The notes beneath the pieces were generated by a model. It was not told where the DNA came from and searched no databases. It worked only from the letters and a program-made list of their open reading frames with translations. A stretch of DNA of 63,647 nucleotides, taken from positions 1 through 63,647 of the forward strand of contig MVBO01000083.1 in the NCBI GenBank assembly GCA_002261195.1, in the 5' to 3' direction. The translations under genes were made by a program, and so were the position numbers. Positions 44,033-55,300 of the stretch are shown piece after piece. Source of the DNA: Bifiguratus adelaidae (taxonomy: Eukaryota > Mucoromycota > Endogonomycetes > Endogonales). Every line of letters begins with the position of its first letter. Within the stretch, counting starts at the first letter, position 1.

Positions 44033-46851
44033 TTATGAACGTATGCGTCCTTTACTGCGACGAGCGGCGATGACAATCGGATCGTCCATATCTGAGCCCG
44101 AGAACTCATCATCAGACGATGTAGGGTGAGTAAAGCTTCGCTCCTTTTCTGAGATTTGTACCGCCGCCATGACATCTGGGAGCCCGCTGAGAGCAGAGTC
44201 GGACGATACTTGCTCCTTCTCTTCGACCTCGGGGGCTTCTTGTAGAGGACTTGGGATAGGAATTGTCCTGTGTGAAGCTGGCAATGTTGTCGTCGCGATG
44301 GACTTTCCTGCCGCTTCCAGATCAAAGTAGGGATTATCCTCAGAACGGAGCATAAGCCCGATCTTGAAGCCTGATCCGACAATAGCTTCAGCGCTAGGTG
44401 AAGGCACCGGTTCCAAGGTTGCAGTGGGTGTTATGGGCTGCAGTAGCATGTCTGGAGTTGTAGGTGCCATGTAATCAAATGTCAATGTTCGATTAAAAGA
44501 TGAGCCAGAGCCATCCCCAATGGATTGTGAGGCAAGGTCAGATCTTGATCCTTCTCGAATTAGGGTCGTCGTGGCTGTGACCATCGGCACCGCTCTTTCC
44601 GGCGCAACTTCGCCAAATTGAGGTCCGTAAAGCGTCGATCGGTTGGGACCAGCAGGACCGTGACCGATTGTAGATCGATGGCGAGAATCGCCCGGGTGCA
44701 AGGCATGGTAAGGGCCTTGTACAAAGACATCTGAAAGAGGTCGTGGAGGTAGAGTGATGCTTGGAGGACGAAGTCGTCGGGTACCTGTGGGCGACCGATC
44801 CGAGGCATTGGCTTGTCCGCCGCTGGTGTCAGACAAGGAGTGTGACTTTTTAGGATGCGGTGCTGGAGCATACGATGTGCGTACCCGTCGAATTCCATTG
44901 ACCCGTTGATATTGCGAGCTGTAATTCGCCAGCGTCTTCGAGGGTTCATCGCTTGCATCGGGGAGCCCTTCATTCAGGACATCAAGCAAACCCAGCGTTT
45001 GTTCTTCACGGCTGTCTCGTAAAGGTGCGGAAAAGCCACTGTCACTCAAGTCCTTATGAAACGCCTCATTATCGAACCGACCACCAGGTGGAATTGCGGT
45101 CGACGAATAGCCTGTGGATCCCTCCACGCTACTGTGTCGCTTCATATCTGCTCTGGCAGAGGACGTTGCGGATAACCAAGACGGAGTCACAGAACGTGTA
45201 TTTTCACCTGAATGATTATAGATTTGAGACACCGAATGTCTCTGCCGGTCAACGTTAGATGGTGTATGTCCAAGGGCGGGCGCAGAGTATCCCCGAGATC
45301 GGGCAACTCGACCGTCATTCTCCTTGTCGATTTCATAACCGTCATTGTCCCAGTCTCCAGCCCCCTCACTGTCGAAGGGATCAATAATCTCCATTGGGTC
45401 TTCCTCGTCGTCATCGATAGGCAAAGCAGCAAATGGCCAAGTGCCAACCGTGATCGGTATTGTAATGACGACTACGTGGCGTTGTGCATTCGTGCCCTTA
45501 AATTCAGTATGCGTGAGCATTGCTGAGGGTATTTCGGCCATTTGACGCGCCAATTTACTGCTGTTCAGGATTCCCAATCGTTGTGGGTCATCCAGATCAA
45601 CGGTAACCAATATTTGGTATCGTATTTCGATGTTCTTGGATATGGACTTTGAATGTTGCATGACCAGACCAGAGTCTGTGTCACTGTCTCTACCGGCCCT
45701 TTCGAATGTTCCCGACAGAGAAGTGGATATGGTAGGAGGTGTATGGGTAGGTATGAGTATTTGTTCTGTGAATTTTTGACGTAATGATGTTGGTCCTGGG
45801 ATATTAATGTCAACATCGATATGCTTGATGATTCTTTTGTTGACACGGGTATTCCTGACGAGTGCTTTAGAATGGAACTGCGTAAGGCTATCACTTCTAC
45901 GTACTTTTGTGATGCGCTGAAACGAGCTTCTCTGCACAATGCTATATTGACTGCCTTCTTCTTAACCAGTGAAAAGATGTGTTCAATCGCCACAGTGACA
46001 GCAATGGGTTCGCCTTTCAACAAGAGAATGTCAATCTCGACTCAGTTTACCGGACGCTTACTCACCCCGTACGAAGCCGTTCTTTGGCACTTCTACAGTA
46101 ACGATTGCCGAATCGTCTTCCAGACTGTTTCCGAAACCGATTTCAACTCGCGTATGACTCCCAAGACAAAATCGTGGAATACTGACATCAATCCTCTCCA
46201 GAATAGGAATGGACAACTCCGTTCTAGGACATAATCTCGGTGGAGTCATCGATTTATCGACCCATGCGCGTAGATAATAGGATACCGAGCCTTCCGAGAA
46301 ATGCTATCAGAGACCATTAGCATATATGCAAGAGGTATAAGGAGCAGCGTTGTACCAACCTGCGTATGACTGGGCAACGGAACATCTACCGGTACTCTGA
46401 ACTCAAAGGGGAAGGTATAGGCCCTAGCTTCCAGCAATTTCGGCCCTATACCCTTGAATCGGTCTAATGCTATTCCAGAATCATCGCTTGAGAGTGAGCT
46501 GTTTTCGATATTGTAGGTGGACGATACGGCAGATGATATCGGCGAGCGCGAATCAGATCTTAGCACGTCCCGAAACTCCGTGAAAATCGGAATCGCTTGC
46601 TTGTCCTTGAAGTTGATGGAAACTTCTCCAGAGAATATCACTCGCAAGGCATTGACTTTGGCCGGCTTGGCAAGGTTTAAGTGCACAGTGCCTAGCACAA
46701 TAAGTATCGCATAAGTCTCAACCCAATACGTATCGCCAAGCCGCGGCTAACCTTTCAGTGTCTCCCCCGGGAAGTAATACCGCTCTTCATCCAACGAAAT
46801 GAAAAAGGACGCTCCGGCCACCGAACGCGGCCTTCTTAGCTTTATCCGCAT
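44033..46851 (-). CDS. Alpha-arrestin family protein
   Basis: Five exons: 46851-46752, 46691-46360, 46303-46066, 46013-45967 and 45931-44033, giving 871 aa. The arrestin N domain has LDEERYYFPGETLKGTVHL, PAKVNALRVIFSGEVSI and the conserved FPFEFRVPVDVPLPSH, followed by VSYYLRAWVD. The C domain includes GEPIAVTVAIEH and PTITALS-like beta strands after 45967. A tail of about 350 residues is Ser/Pro-rich and disordered. Fungal alpha-arrestins recruit Rsp5-type ubiquitin ligases to transporters, usually through PPxY; I find no PPxY in the tail, so recruitment may differ. Introns 1 and 2 have odd donors (GTTAGC and GTTGGT). The last intron (45932-45966) is only 35 nt, but without it the reading frame breaks off. 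Confidence 0.82.
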
Positions 46852-47184
46852 GATTCGCTCTTGTCAAGGAACCTTGTCACTGGCCACCGAAATCTCCCAG
46901 CTAAAAGGTAGTTGTATATACAGTGCCGTTGCTTTGATAGCCAGCCTTGGACTACAGTAACGACCTTATCCAGACACTAAGCTAAGGGTACCATCGAAGC
47001 GAAAACTAGATGGCAACGTGTCAATGTCACCTCTCAGCCGAGTCCAACTTCGGCCCGCTCACTCAACACTTCAAGCCCCTTCACTTTCCAAAATCGGTGT
47101 CGCACATCCTGCCTTTTATTGGCTGCGGGCATTAAGCGGCATTTGGACCTGGGTTGGTCACTTGAGTCAATTGGGACACTCCTC

Positions 47185-47220
47185 TGCTTGCCTGCTTGCT
47201 TGCGTGCGTGCGTGCGTGCA
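47185..47220. repeat. TGCN tetranucleotide microsatellite
   Basis: Nine tandem tetranucleotides of the form TGCT/TGCC/TGCG, with four TGCG copies in a row at the right end. It lies in intergenic DNA and is probably length-variable between strains. Confidence 0.8.
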
Positions 47221-47624
47221 TCATGTGTGTTACATTGGGTTCTTGGCAGACCGAAAGTGCCTCTCGTAAATAACTTGCGACATGGACGGTTGTTCCTCCG
47301 ACAAAGACCAGTCCAGAGGCTGGGGATGAGACTAAACGTCATTGGAATCTCTAATGTCCAACTATGGAGTATATCCTTTGACATATGAGGATCATCCGCA
47401 TTTAGACTTATTTGAGTCACAACATGATGAAGGTAAGCCTTGATCTTTGCAATACCCAATTGACAAACATTACAAACCTTCAAGTTCTAGCCTGAAACTT
47501 TGTGCCTTGGACCAATCCGAGGGAGACCAGCTAGTAAATTGCACATGATTCTCCACATTTCCATTTTTGGATAATAAGTAACGGATCTAAAGTTAAGCCT
47601 TCGGATTCCCCGCACATATAGGTG

Positions 47625-47690
47625 GCTCCATTTCTCTTTCGTACCTCCCACCCCGTCTCTCTCCCCTCTCTCTCCATCTTCTCGTATATA
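47625..47690 (+). promoter_or_regulatory. CT-rich tract and TATATATA upstream of the small orphan gene
   Basis: A pyrimidine-rich run with repeated CTCTC ends in a TATATATA at about 47685-47692, immediately before the start codon at 47700. The TATA-like stretch is too close to the ATG to be the usual TATA box unless the leader is extremely short. Confidence 0.4.
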
Positions 47691-47699
47691 TACCCCATT

Positions 47700-48065
47700 A
47701 TGTTTGGTCGATGGCCAAGCAAACCTAATACACGATCAGACAAGTCTCCACGTTCGGGGACGTGCCTGGCAAGTTCCCCCACATCACCATTTCTGGACAT
47801 AAAGCTCTTTCGACGGCGGTCATCCTCAACATCCACCTCCTCATCTACATCACAATCCTGGACCACATCTTCCCCTCGAAAGTCATCAAAATCCGTACGA
47901 TTTGCCGATGGTCATACCATATATGTAACTTACTCCCGTCATGAATACAAACGAGGGCAGCATGTAGAGCAACAATATCGGTCAGGGGATAATGTCATTG
48001 TCATTGACAGCAAGCCGGAAGGATATCAAGAGATGGAAGATATCGATGGTTTCTGGATACTTTAA
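47700..48065 (+). CDS. Small basic orphan protein with a KSVRF motif
   Basis: A single exon of 121 aa with no signal peptide or membrane helix. The first half is Ser/Arg-rich (FRRRSSSTSTSSSTSQSWT). The core KSVRFADGHTIYVTYSRHEY resembles a motif common in small fungal proteins (VRF, a few residues, then an aromatic-Thr-x-Ser/x-x-x-Tyr pattern). KSVRF also fits the RVxF docking motif of protein phosphatase 1. The C terminus is acidic and ends in DIDGFWIL. The ATG at 47700 follows a CT-rich leader. That it is a real gene is supported by motif resemblance and composition; its function is unknown. Confidence 0.6.
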   Translation: MFGRWPSKPNTRSDKSPRSGTCLASSPTSPFLDIKLFRRRSSSTSTSSSTSQSWTTSSPRKSSKSVRFADGHTIYVTYSRHEYKRGQHVEQQYRSGDNVIVIDSKPEGYQEMEDIDGFWIL

Positions 48066-48519
48066 GATACATGTAAACAATTCTTTCTTTGCGTATATGC
48101 GCTACTGTACATAACATTTGCTGTAATCTGATTGGCTGAGCAATTTGGCGCACAACGTTTTGCGAAAGATCATTCGTTCTTGGCGATCCCCAGGCTTTTC
48201 TCTCTTCCGTGGATACCAGAGCAATAACCCAAACTAGAGGACGCTATATTCGCAGAGATTGCAACTTGGACGTTCATTGACCAATATTAAAGGCGGCATT
48301 CAACGACGCGCCAAGATTGAACACTTTACGCTCAGCATATAGTCAGTCGGTCCTTGTGCGGTTCAACACTCGCGACAGTATTCAAACACGCTGGACCAAA
48401 AGTATAGCAATAGTATACCGGAGACTCGCGGTGATCCTGGTGATGACCGTCCAGACAGCCTTGACGGATTAATCTACTTTACCGAGCACAACAGCCCAAG
48501 ATCGCTGGAATATAATGAC
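48066..48519. other. Leader/promoter region of the Mga2-like gene
   Basis: No separate gene. From about 48345 the Mga2 frame is already open but lacks an ATG, so an upstream exon could exist; otherwise this is 5' leader and promoter. Confidence 0.4.
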
Positions 48520-51500
48520 ATGTTGTTTGGTGGTGTTGAGAACGGACAGGCAACTCCAATAATGTCCACCGAACACAGTGCCAACACGCCGTCATCTCCA
48601 GAAGATAATAATGGCGATTCTCCTTATTCTGACACGCAAAGCGAGCATAATGACGACAAGTCAATGCGATACCTAACGTTTAATGAGGAACGCAACGTGC
48701 AACATGCCTCTAATCCTTTCTTTCATGGCGGTTTTGAGGATTTAGCCGACGATACAACAATGTTCATGCTTGACAACTCTCAGATGGCCGACGGCTTTTC
48801 TACGCCTCAAAATATGCCATCGTCGCCGAGAATTCCATTCGCACAGAACGTACCGGACGAATTTCTTGGTGGAGCAGAAGAGCGTCAAGTGCAGGCATCC
48901 CAACAAGCTAGTCATAATCTCATGAGTCTGGATTTCGGCAATCATTTCTCACACACGGCTGGGCAACTGCTTAATTTTGGCAACATGTTTATGAACAATG
49001 GACAGCAAGCTCAGACCTCGGTATCTCCTCGACCAGATATAGTGAAACCCGATGTGAATTTTGCATCTCTGGGTGCAAACCCACAAACTTTGAACAATTT
49101 ATCGGTACAACAACAAGGTCAAGCCCAAATGACCAATCAAACTCAGGGTCTCTGGTCTGGTGTGAATCATTTCTTGTTTTCAAATCCATTTCCTCAGGCC
49201 ATTCCAACCTTGGCCAAGAATTTCACCGAATATCTTAGTCACAGTGCCGTAGGTGGCCTTGCGTCTCACTTTACTTTGGGAGGAGCTACGAACGCACAAC
49301 CTCATCAACCTGGTACACATATTAAGGAGTTGAACTCATCTGGCGGCGCTGCCGACATACCGTCCATGACCGGAGAGACATCCATGTCTACAACTATTCC
49401 CAATGAACTGGATTACCGAGATTTGGGAATGATTGATAGCGCTGTTAAGATGGAAGATGTCGAGGCGTACTTCGATGGGTGAGTAGGAAATCAAGGTCTT
49501 CGCGCAAGTATGTTAGCTAACAATTGGCGTGTCAGTAACTTGCAAATTCGAGTGCTTGGAGTCCCTGCTTCAGGTGCGAAATCGCGTGTGGAAACCCAAA
49601 TCAAACTCTGCATCCAACTGGTGACCGATAAGGGTGAAAAGGTTCCTCTCTGGTCTCACTTGCGGCTTCCGGAGTATATGGTTGCTCGCGACAGACTAAG
49701 GAAACCGGGGATCAGCGGTTCTTTGAACACAGGTGGTTTTGCCAACATGGACGGCTCAGACATTCCAGAAAACAAGCTGCTGAATTTGGAAGCCACGGTT
49801 ATCTGTGCGACCCAACCGACAAAGAAGGTCCTCATGTGTCTTGGTTGCGTGCAACGCGAGGTAGGCTTGATTGTGACCGGCCATTTTAACTGCCCGTGCT
49901 GACGATTGCTTAGCGCAAGCGACAGCAGCGTCGACGAGAGATGAAGCTTGCAAAGGGCAATTTGTCAGGAGCTGAAGAATCACCTACGCAAGCTAGCACT
50001 GGGGATAATTCTGGCGAAATGGAGGTGGAGGACGATCAGGAATCGCTCGCTCTGGACCAGCGAAAGATCTTGATGTTTAATTGCCCCGATATTGTCGACT
50101 TCAGCTCTGGAGATACTATTTTACCTACCCGTATTACCTGTTATTGTCGACATCACTCTGAGAAGCTCGGCTTCTGGTATGTGCAGTGCAAAGGTGTAGG
50201 GAAAACATCAAGCTTACTTTCTCCTATAGTATCCTTTTTCAGATGAAAGATCACAACAGTAATGTTATTGCCACCGGAATGTCACCACCTATCCTTATCA
50301 CCGATGATCACAAGTCAACGAAAGGGAAGCAGAACGCGGGTCGTAAAAAGCCGAGAACAGAAAGAGATCGTCCAACACCTTACTTTGCCCCTCAAGAAGC
50401 CATGGCGATCGCGACTGAAATGCTCAAGAACAATAATGAGGGAAGCGAACGTTTGGTGGAACCCAAGATCGAGCCTGAACCTTCGGTGATGCCTGATGCA
50501 GGTACTAATATAGCAGCAAACCAAGGACAATATGAGGAGAGGACAAGTGGCTTTGGGTCACACCAATTCAAGTTTATAAAGTCATCGCTTCAGCCCTCCA
50601 CGTTCAAAGGGACAATGCCACAAGTCTCGGAGGGAGGACAGCCGCACAGTCTCTTCAATTTTGGCTCATTCCAAACAAAGGCGTCAATGAACCAAGCCCA
50701 GGAAAAGCAGTTGAATGGACCTTCTGCCAGCAATGAGCAAGGAGGTTCTCAACCTTCACAACCTGCCTCTCTCACCACCACCGCCTCACAACCAGCCATA
50801 CAACCACTAATATTTAACAACTCGGTTCCTTCATTCCCTACAACAGCCAATTATCAGCAAAATCCAAATATAGCCGCCCACCAAGCGTCAAGTCGCCGTA
50901 GACAGCCACCACCCTCCTTTACAACGTTTCATGCGCAGAGGCATGACACCAATACCTCCGGCTCCACGCAACACCAAGAAACCGCCAGTGTGCCAGCCTT
51001 GCAGCGGTTGATCCCATCAGAGGGCCCTACGTACGGCGGCGTTGAAGTAACAGTGTTGGGAGCAGGCTTCTACAGTGGTCTGACGTGCATGTTTGGCGAA
51101 AATGCAGCGTTACCAACGAATTGTTGGAGCCCAAATACACTCGTTTGCCTGCTTCCACCTACAACAACAGCTGGACCGGTTGTCGTCAGCTTCAAGGAGC
51201 ATCCCCTCCTTCTCGAAGGTCAAGATGTCGTCCTCTTTACTTATTTTGATGAAAGCGACCGTGCTTTGATGGCGTTAGCGCTTCAAGTTGTGGGTCTCAA
51301 GATGACAGGGAAGCTTGAAGACGCCCGCCAAATTGCGATGCGCATTGTTCAAGGAGACAACAATACCCACGGTACTTCCGGAGCGCAACAGAGAGGGAGT
51401 CAACCCAATGGAGGTCGCAAGGCATCAACGAAGGCAGACCTGACATCACCATCACCATCTTTTGAATGCCTGGGAAAGGACCTGATACCAGCCACGAGCA

Positions 51501-52357
51501 CCGAGTTTGAGCAACATATTATGCAAGTCTTGGCCGCAGTGGATACTTTTGGCACGTCTTTTGACTTTGACGTTGATCTGCAAAACAACAGTGGTCATAC
51601 CATGCTGCATTTAGCGTCAATGTGCGGTTATAAAGCGCTGTGTCAACAGCTCTTGCGATACGGAGCGCAGCCAAACCCACAAGATCGTAACGGTTTGACA
51701 CCTCTACATTTCGCCGCCTGGACGGGCCGAAAGGAAGTGGTCGAGATGCTCCTTTCTGTCGGCGCAGACCCTACTATTCGCACGTATTTCGGTGATACTC
51801 CTGCAAGAATGGCTCATCTTGCTGGGCATCATGAGATGCCTCTCGACGTAGATGAGTCGGACGGGATCACCTCAGAAACCGAGGACCTATCCTATGAAGC
51901 ATCCTCAGAGGCTTCAGAAGAAGAAAGTGTCTGTTCTATCGCCAACGATCCAGATCCTCAATGGGACAGCGACAAATCATCACTCTTTTCAGAAAGCTCC
52001 GGAGAAGACGGCGACACGGTTGACGAATTGGAGCATTATGACAGCTATGGCTCAGTGGCCGAATTGGAATCCGACGATGACTCGAGCCTTTCGGAAACAT
52101 CTATCCAAGAACTGGGATCAGTGCCGAGATCATGGCCTCAGGATGCCGCCAAGAAATTCATACACTGGATGGATCCAGTCATGCCCAATCTACGGAAATC
52201 CCCCACTCGGGCAGCCGAGGTCATCGACGTGATCGAAGCTGGGAATCCGAATGTATTGATCAAACCTGACGAAGAGCTTGAAGGCGAACAACGCTTCCTC
52301 GGAGGTCAGATATCTGAATTAGCTTCAGTATGCTGGCGCATACTTCACATGTGGTAG
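48520..52357 (+). CDS. MGA2: Mga2/Spt23-like IPT-ankyrin transcription factor lacking a membrane anchor
   Basis: Four exons: 48520-49478, 49536-49860, 49914-50176 and 50230-52357, giving 1224 aa. The DNA-binding-like region reads LQIRVLGVPASGAKSRVETQ, then LWSHLRLPEYMV, CLGCVQRERKRQQRRR, FNCPDIVDFSSGD and PTRITCYCRHHSEKLGF, all typical of Mga2/Spt23. An IPT/TIG domain follows (LQRLIPSEGPTYGGVEVTVLG to GPVVVSF), then two ankyrin repeats (GHTMLHLASMCGYKALCQQLL and GLTPLHFAAWTGRKEVVEMLL). Yeast Mga2 sits in the ER membrane through a C-terminal helix and is released when lipids are saturated, inducing the OLE1 desaturase. Here the acidic C terminus ends SVCWRILHMW with no membrane helix, and the next bases do not encode one. 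The start could be further upstream. Confidence 0.87.
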
Positions 52358-52803
52358 TAGGTTTAGATGTATCATAATTGTGTAGGGTATATATACCGCG
52401 GAAACCCAAATCTGGGAGAATGTCGCACTGAATGTCATTGGCCAAAATCTATTTTTTTTGGCGGGGCAAGGCGGACGCTCTCACGTCTCCGCGAAGTTAC
52501 GCGCAACTTGACATGCATGAATGGATCAACGTATTTGCCCCTTCCGGCCCTTTGATTAGGTTTATCCATCTATCACTCGTCGTCGCCCGAGAGTTGCCAT
52601 CACCCGAATGATTTCTCTATATAAATAACGCATCCATGGGATAACCTAGCTCTGTTTACCTTGTCTATCTCTCTGTTCGCCTCGTCGGCTTGTCTTGCCC
52701 CCTCGAGTCAATACCGTTCACCCCAAACGTTAAACTCACGTGACTCTCCGCCTTGGCCCGAGATTGAAATCTCGCGGAAGGCTCTTATTCTTCTTTACTG
52801 TGC
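52358..52803. other. Intergenic region between Mga2-like and aminotransferase genes
   Basis: About 450 bases between co-oriented genes. It contains a TATATAAATAA at 52617-52627 and a pyrimidine-rich stretch at 52655-52705, which together make a plausible core promoter for the aminotransferase. Confidence 0.5.
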
Positions 52804-54236
52804 ATGACTTCGGTCTCTATACCTTCTAGACCTGTTGATAGACTCGTGCAACTCAAGAACCACTTGTCGACCATGACACAAAAGCAACACAAGCTTTGCA
52901 TGATTCCCGGTAAGTGAAAGAGAGAAGAACCTGACGTCAAGGCTTCCGTACCCACCCGACGTGTTCTTGACAGGACCTGTGGAGTTCCACGAGGACGTTT
53001 TGGAAGCCATGTCCACTCCCGCCACGTCTCACGTTGATCCCAACTTTATTCCGGTATTTGGAGAAGTGATTGAAATGACTCGTAAGGTGGTCCTATCTCA
53101 GGCGGCTCAACCGATCATTTTATCGGGCTCGGGCACGTTGGGATGGGATCAAATGTGTAACGTTATTGAGGAAGGTGACGAGGTCATTGTGACCAATACG
53201 GGCTACTTTGGCGATCGCTTTGGTGAATGGTAAGCATGATCTGTCAAAATTGATGTCATACTAGGATGCTGATACCGCCATAGTCTCGAAACCTATGGTG
53301 CTCATGTCACAGCCATTCGCGTCCCGGTCGGACATCGTGTCACGGTTGAGAAGGTGAAGGAGGCATTTGAATCGATTAAGAAGCCCGTCAAGATGATCAC
53401 CATGACCCATGTTGACACGTCTACCGGTGTTTTGGGTGATGTCAAGGGCATTGCCGCTTACGTCCGCCAACACTCACCAGAGACGCTCATTGTTATTGAT
53501 GCCGTGTGTGCCGTTGCCTCCGAAGAACTTCGATTTGACGAATGGGATATCGATGTGGTCATCAGTGCTACTCAAAAGGCCCTCGGTGCTCCACCAGGTC
53601 TCTCGGTGGTTGTCGCCTCACAACGTGCCATCAAAGTCTATGAGAACCGCAAGACTCCGGTAAGAAACTACTACTCCAACTGGGGCAAGTGGCTACCAAG
53701 TAAGTAATTGTTTGCTTGTTTAGCCAAATCATCTCATGCTGCTCAGTCATGGCCGCCTACGAGGCACGCAAGCCTGCCTATTTCGCCACGCCCGCCGTGC
53801 AATTGATCTACGCCTTCCACGTCTCCTTGTCGCAAATTCTCGCATACGGTATTGAGAACCGCTTCGCCGCTCACCGAGAAGCCTCTGTCCAATTCAGAAT
53901 GGCCCTCGCTCATTTGGGTCTCAAGCCTGTGGCTGTCGATGAGACCTGTGCCGCCAACGGTATGACCGCAGTATGGTATCCAGAGGGGGTGGATGCCAAG
54001 TTGGTCGCTCAGATGGCCGGTCAAGGTGTGCAAATTGCCGGTGGTCTCTTGCAACCTCATGCTCCCAATTACTTTCGCATCGGGTAAGTCCATGGTGTTG
54101 CACCGTTGGCAGTGATATTTATGTGCCTTATTCTAGTCATATGGGTCTATCCGTCTGTGATCCTAACCGCAAGCACATAAAGAAGGTGATAGATGTACTC
54201 ACTGCTTCTCTTTCACAACTTGGTTACAAGGCGTAG
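52804..54236 (+). CDS. AGX1: Alanine-glyoxylate aminotransferase
   Basis: Five exons: 52804-52909, 52974-53229, 53284-53699, 53747-54083 and 54137-54236, giving 404 aa. This PLP enzyme of class V converts glyoxylate and alanine to glycine and pyruvate. Signatures are MIPGPVEFHEDVLEAM, SGSGTLGWDQMC, NTGYFGDRFGEC, THVDTSTGVLGDV, VIDAVCAVASEEL, and the PLP lysine in SATQKALGAPPGLSV; the C terminus has GGLLQPHAPNYFRIGHMG. The first 24 residues before MTQKQHK are Arg/Ser-containing and could be a mitochondrial presequence; an internal start at 52876 would give a cytosolic or peroxisomal form. The protein ends GYKA, which is not a clear PTS1. The length and active-site residues are normal. Confidence 0.94.
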
Positions 54237-54297
54237 ATAGAACACTTGTTGAATGGATCTGAAACCTTGAACCTTTATTTGTCTCACTTGTCATGGC

Positions 54298-55242
54298 ATG
54301 AAGTCTCTATGGCTGTTGTTGTGTCTGCTGTGTAGCAGGGCTGCTTCGATAGTGCCTCTGCGCACCTACTACATGACGGTGGAAGAGGTGACATGGGATT
54401 ACAGCACAGGTTCGGTCATTCGGAAGACACCATCAGGCGATCCTCTTAATGCGCCGAAAACAATCTTTAGGCGCTACCAAGATGCAGCCTTCACTCAGCC
54501 AATCACCTCCGACCCACGCTTAGGATGGCTTGGACCGATGATACGAGCAGAAGTAGGCGAGACGATCGTCATACACCTGAACAACCGAGCTTCACATTCA
54601 CAAAAGTGGACACTTGAAGCGCCGTTTGGTCCGTTGACCGATCAGCTTATGGTACCCAACAACACCACGATCGTTCACATTAAGGTGCCTCTTGATGCGC
54701 TAAAGACCTCCGGACAACCACTTGGCGACCGGTCAGCACCCTATCTCTACTCCACCAACACCTCTGCAGAAGGACTCCTTCTCGTCTACGACAAAGGTAT
54801 TCTGGACGAGCTCCATCATCCTCACTCGGCCTTCTTCGACCAAGAGATGCCTGTCGTGTTTGGAAACCGGGACAGATTCAATATCAACGGGTTCGCGCAT
54901 AACGTGTCGCCTCAACTGACGTTCGAAAGGACCATGCGGATCCGGTGGTACTTGATGTCGACGGTTTCGAAGCCGTACAACGATCGTGTCTACCCGGATG
55001 CTCATTCGGCCCATTGGCATGGCAACACGGTGCTCTGGAAAGGGCATCGAGTCGACGTGGTCGACTTACTACCCAAGGTAGGTCAGGTGGCCGATATGCA
55101 ACCGGATAATCTGGGGAGTTGGTTGTTCCATTGCCATGTCAGTGAGCATATGCAAGGAGGCATGTCGATAAAATACGAAGTGACAGAGGGTTGGGCGTGG
55201 CAAGAAGGCGATGAAGGAGACGAGAATGCGGAAGGTGGATAG
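54298..55242 (+). CDS. Reduced two-domain ceruloplasmin/hephaestin-like cupredoxin protein
   Basis: A single exon of 314 aa with a signal peptide (MKSLWLLLCLLCSRAAS). The first cupredoxin domain resembles domain 1 of ceruloplasmin, hephaestin and factor V/VIII: RTYYMTVEEVTWDYS, RRYQDAAFTQP, LGWLGPMIRAEVGETIVIHLNN. The second resembles the last domain of those proteins: FDQEMPVVFGNRDRFNINGF, DAHSAHWHGNTV and LFHCHVSEHMQGGM. The second domain therefore has His236, Cys279, His284 and Met289 for a type 1 copper, and HWH plus HCH for half of the trinuclear cluster. The partner His pairs normally supplied by domain 1 (HPHG and HSH) are missing; that region reads ASHSQKW and YLYSTNTS. Four intermediate domains are also absent. 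Secreted or vacuolar copper binding is likely; oxidase activity is doubtful. Confidence 0.75.
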   Translation: MKSLWLLLCLLCSRAASIVPLRTYYMTVEEVTWDYSTGSVIRKTPSGDPLNAPKTIFRRYQDAAFTQPITSDPRLGWLGPMIRAEVGETIVIHLNNRASHSQKWTLEAPFGPLTDQLMVPNNTTIVHIKVPLDALKTSGQPLGDRSAPYLYSTNTSAEGLLLVYDKGILDELHHPHSAFFDQEMPVVFGNRDRFNINGFAHNVSPQLTFERTMRIRWYLMSTVSKPYNDRVYPDAHSAHWHGNTVLWKGHRVDVVDLLPKVGQVADMQPDNLGSWLFHCHVSEHMQGGMSIKYEVTEGWAWQEGDEGDENAEGG

Positions 55243-55300
55243 GCAAGTCTATTGTGTAAAGCGCTCTTGTACAAAATGTAGATCTAGACCATACATACAT

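Larger units (their letters stand above)
46852..47699. other. Intergenic region between the arrestin and the small orphan gene
   Basis: About 850 bases between divergent genes. Several frames of 80-150 codons exist on both strands, but none has a recognised motif or plausible splice context. A TGCN tetranucleotide run and a CT-rich tract are listed separately. Nothing else was recognised. Confidence 0.4.

Noticed and set aside
47034-47483. Leftward 149-codon frame in the arrestin/small-orphan gap
   Set aside because: The translation is driven partly by the TGCN repeat, uses a non-ATG-like context and has no family motif. I treat it as chance.
51900-52357. PEST-like or transmembrane tail of the Mga2-like protein
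   Set aside because: The tail is acidic and Ser-rich, which fits a PEST-like region, but no stretch is hydrophobic enough for a membrane helix, so no anchor was annotated.
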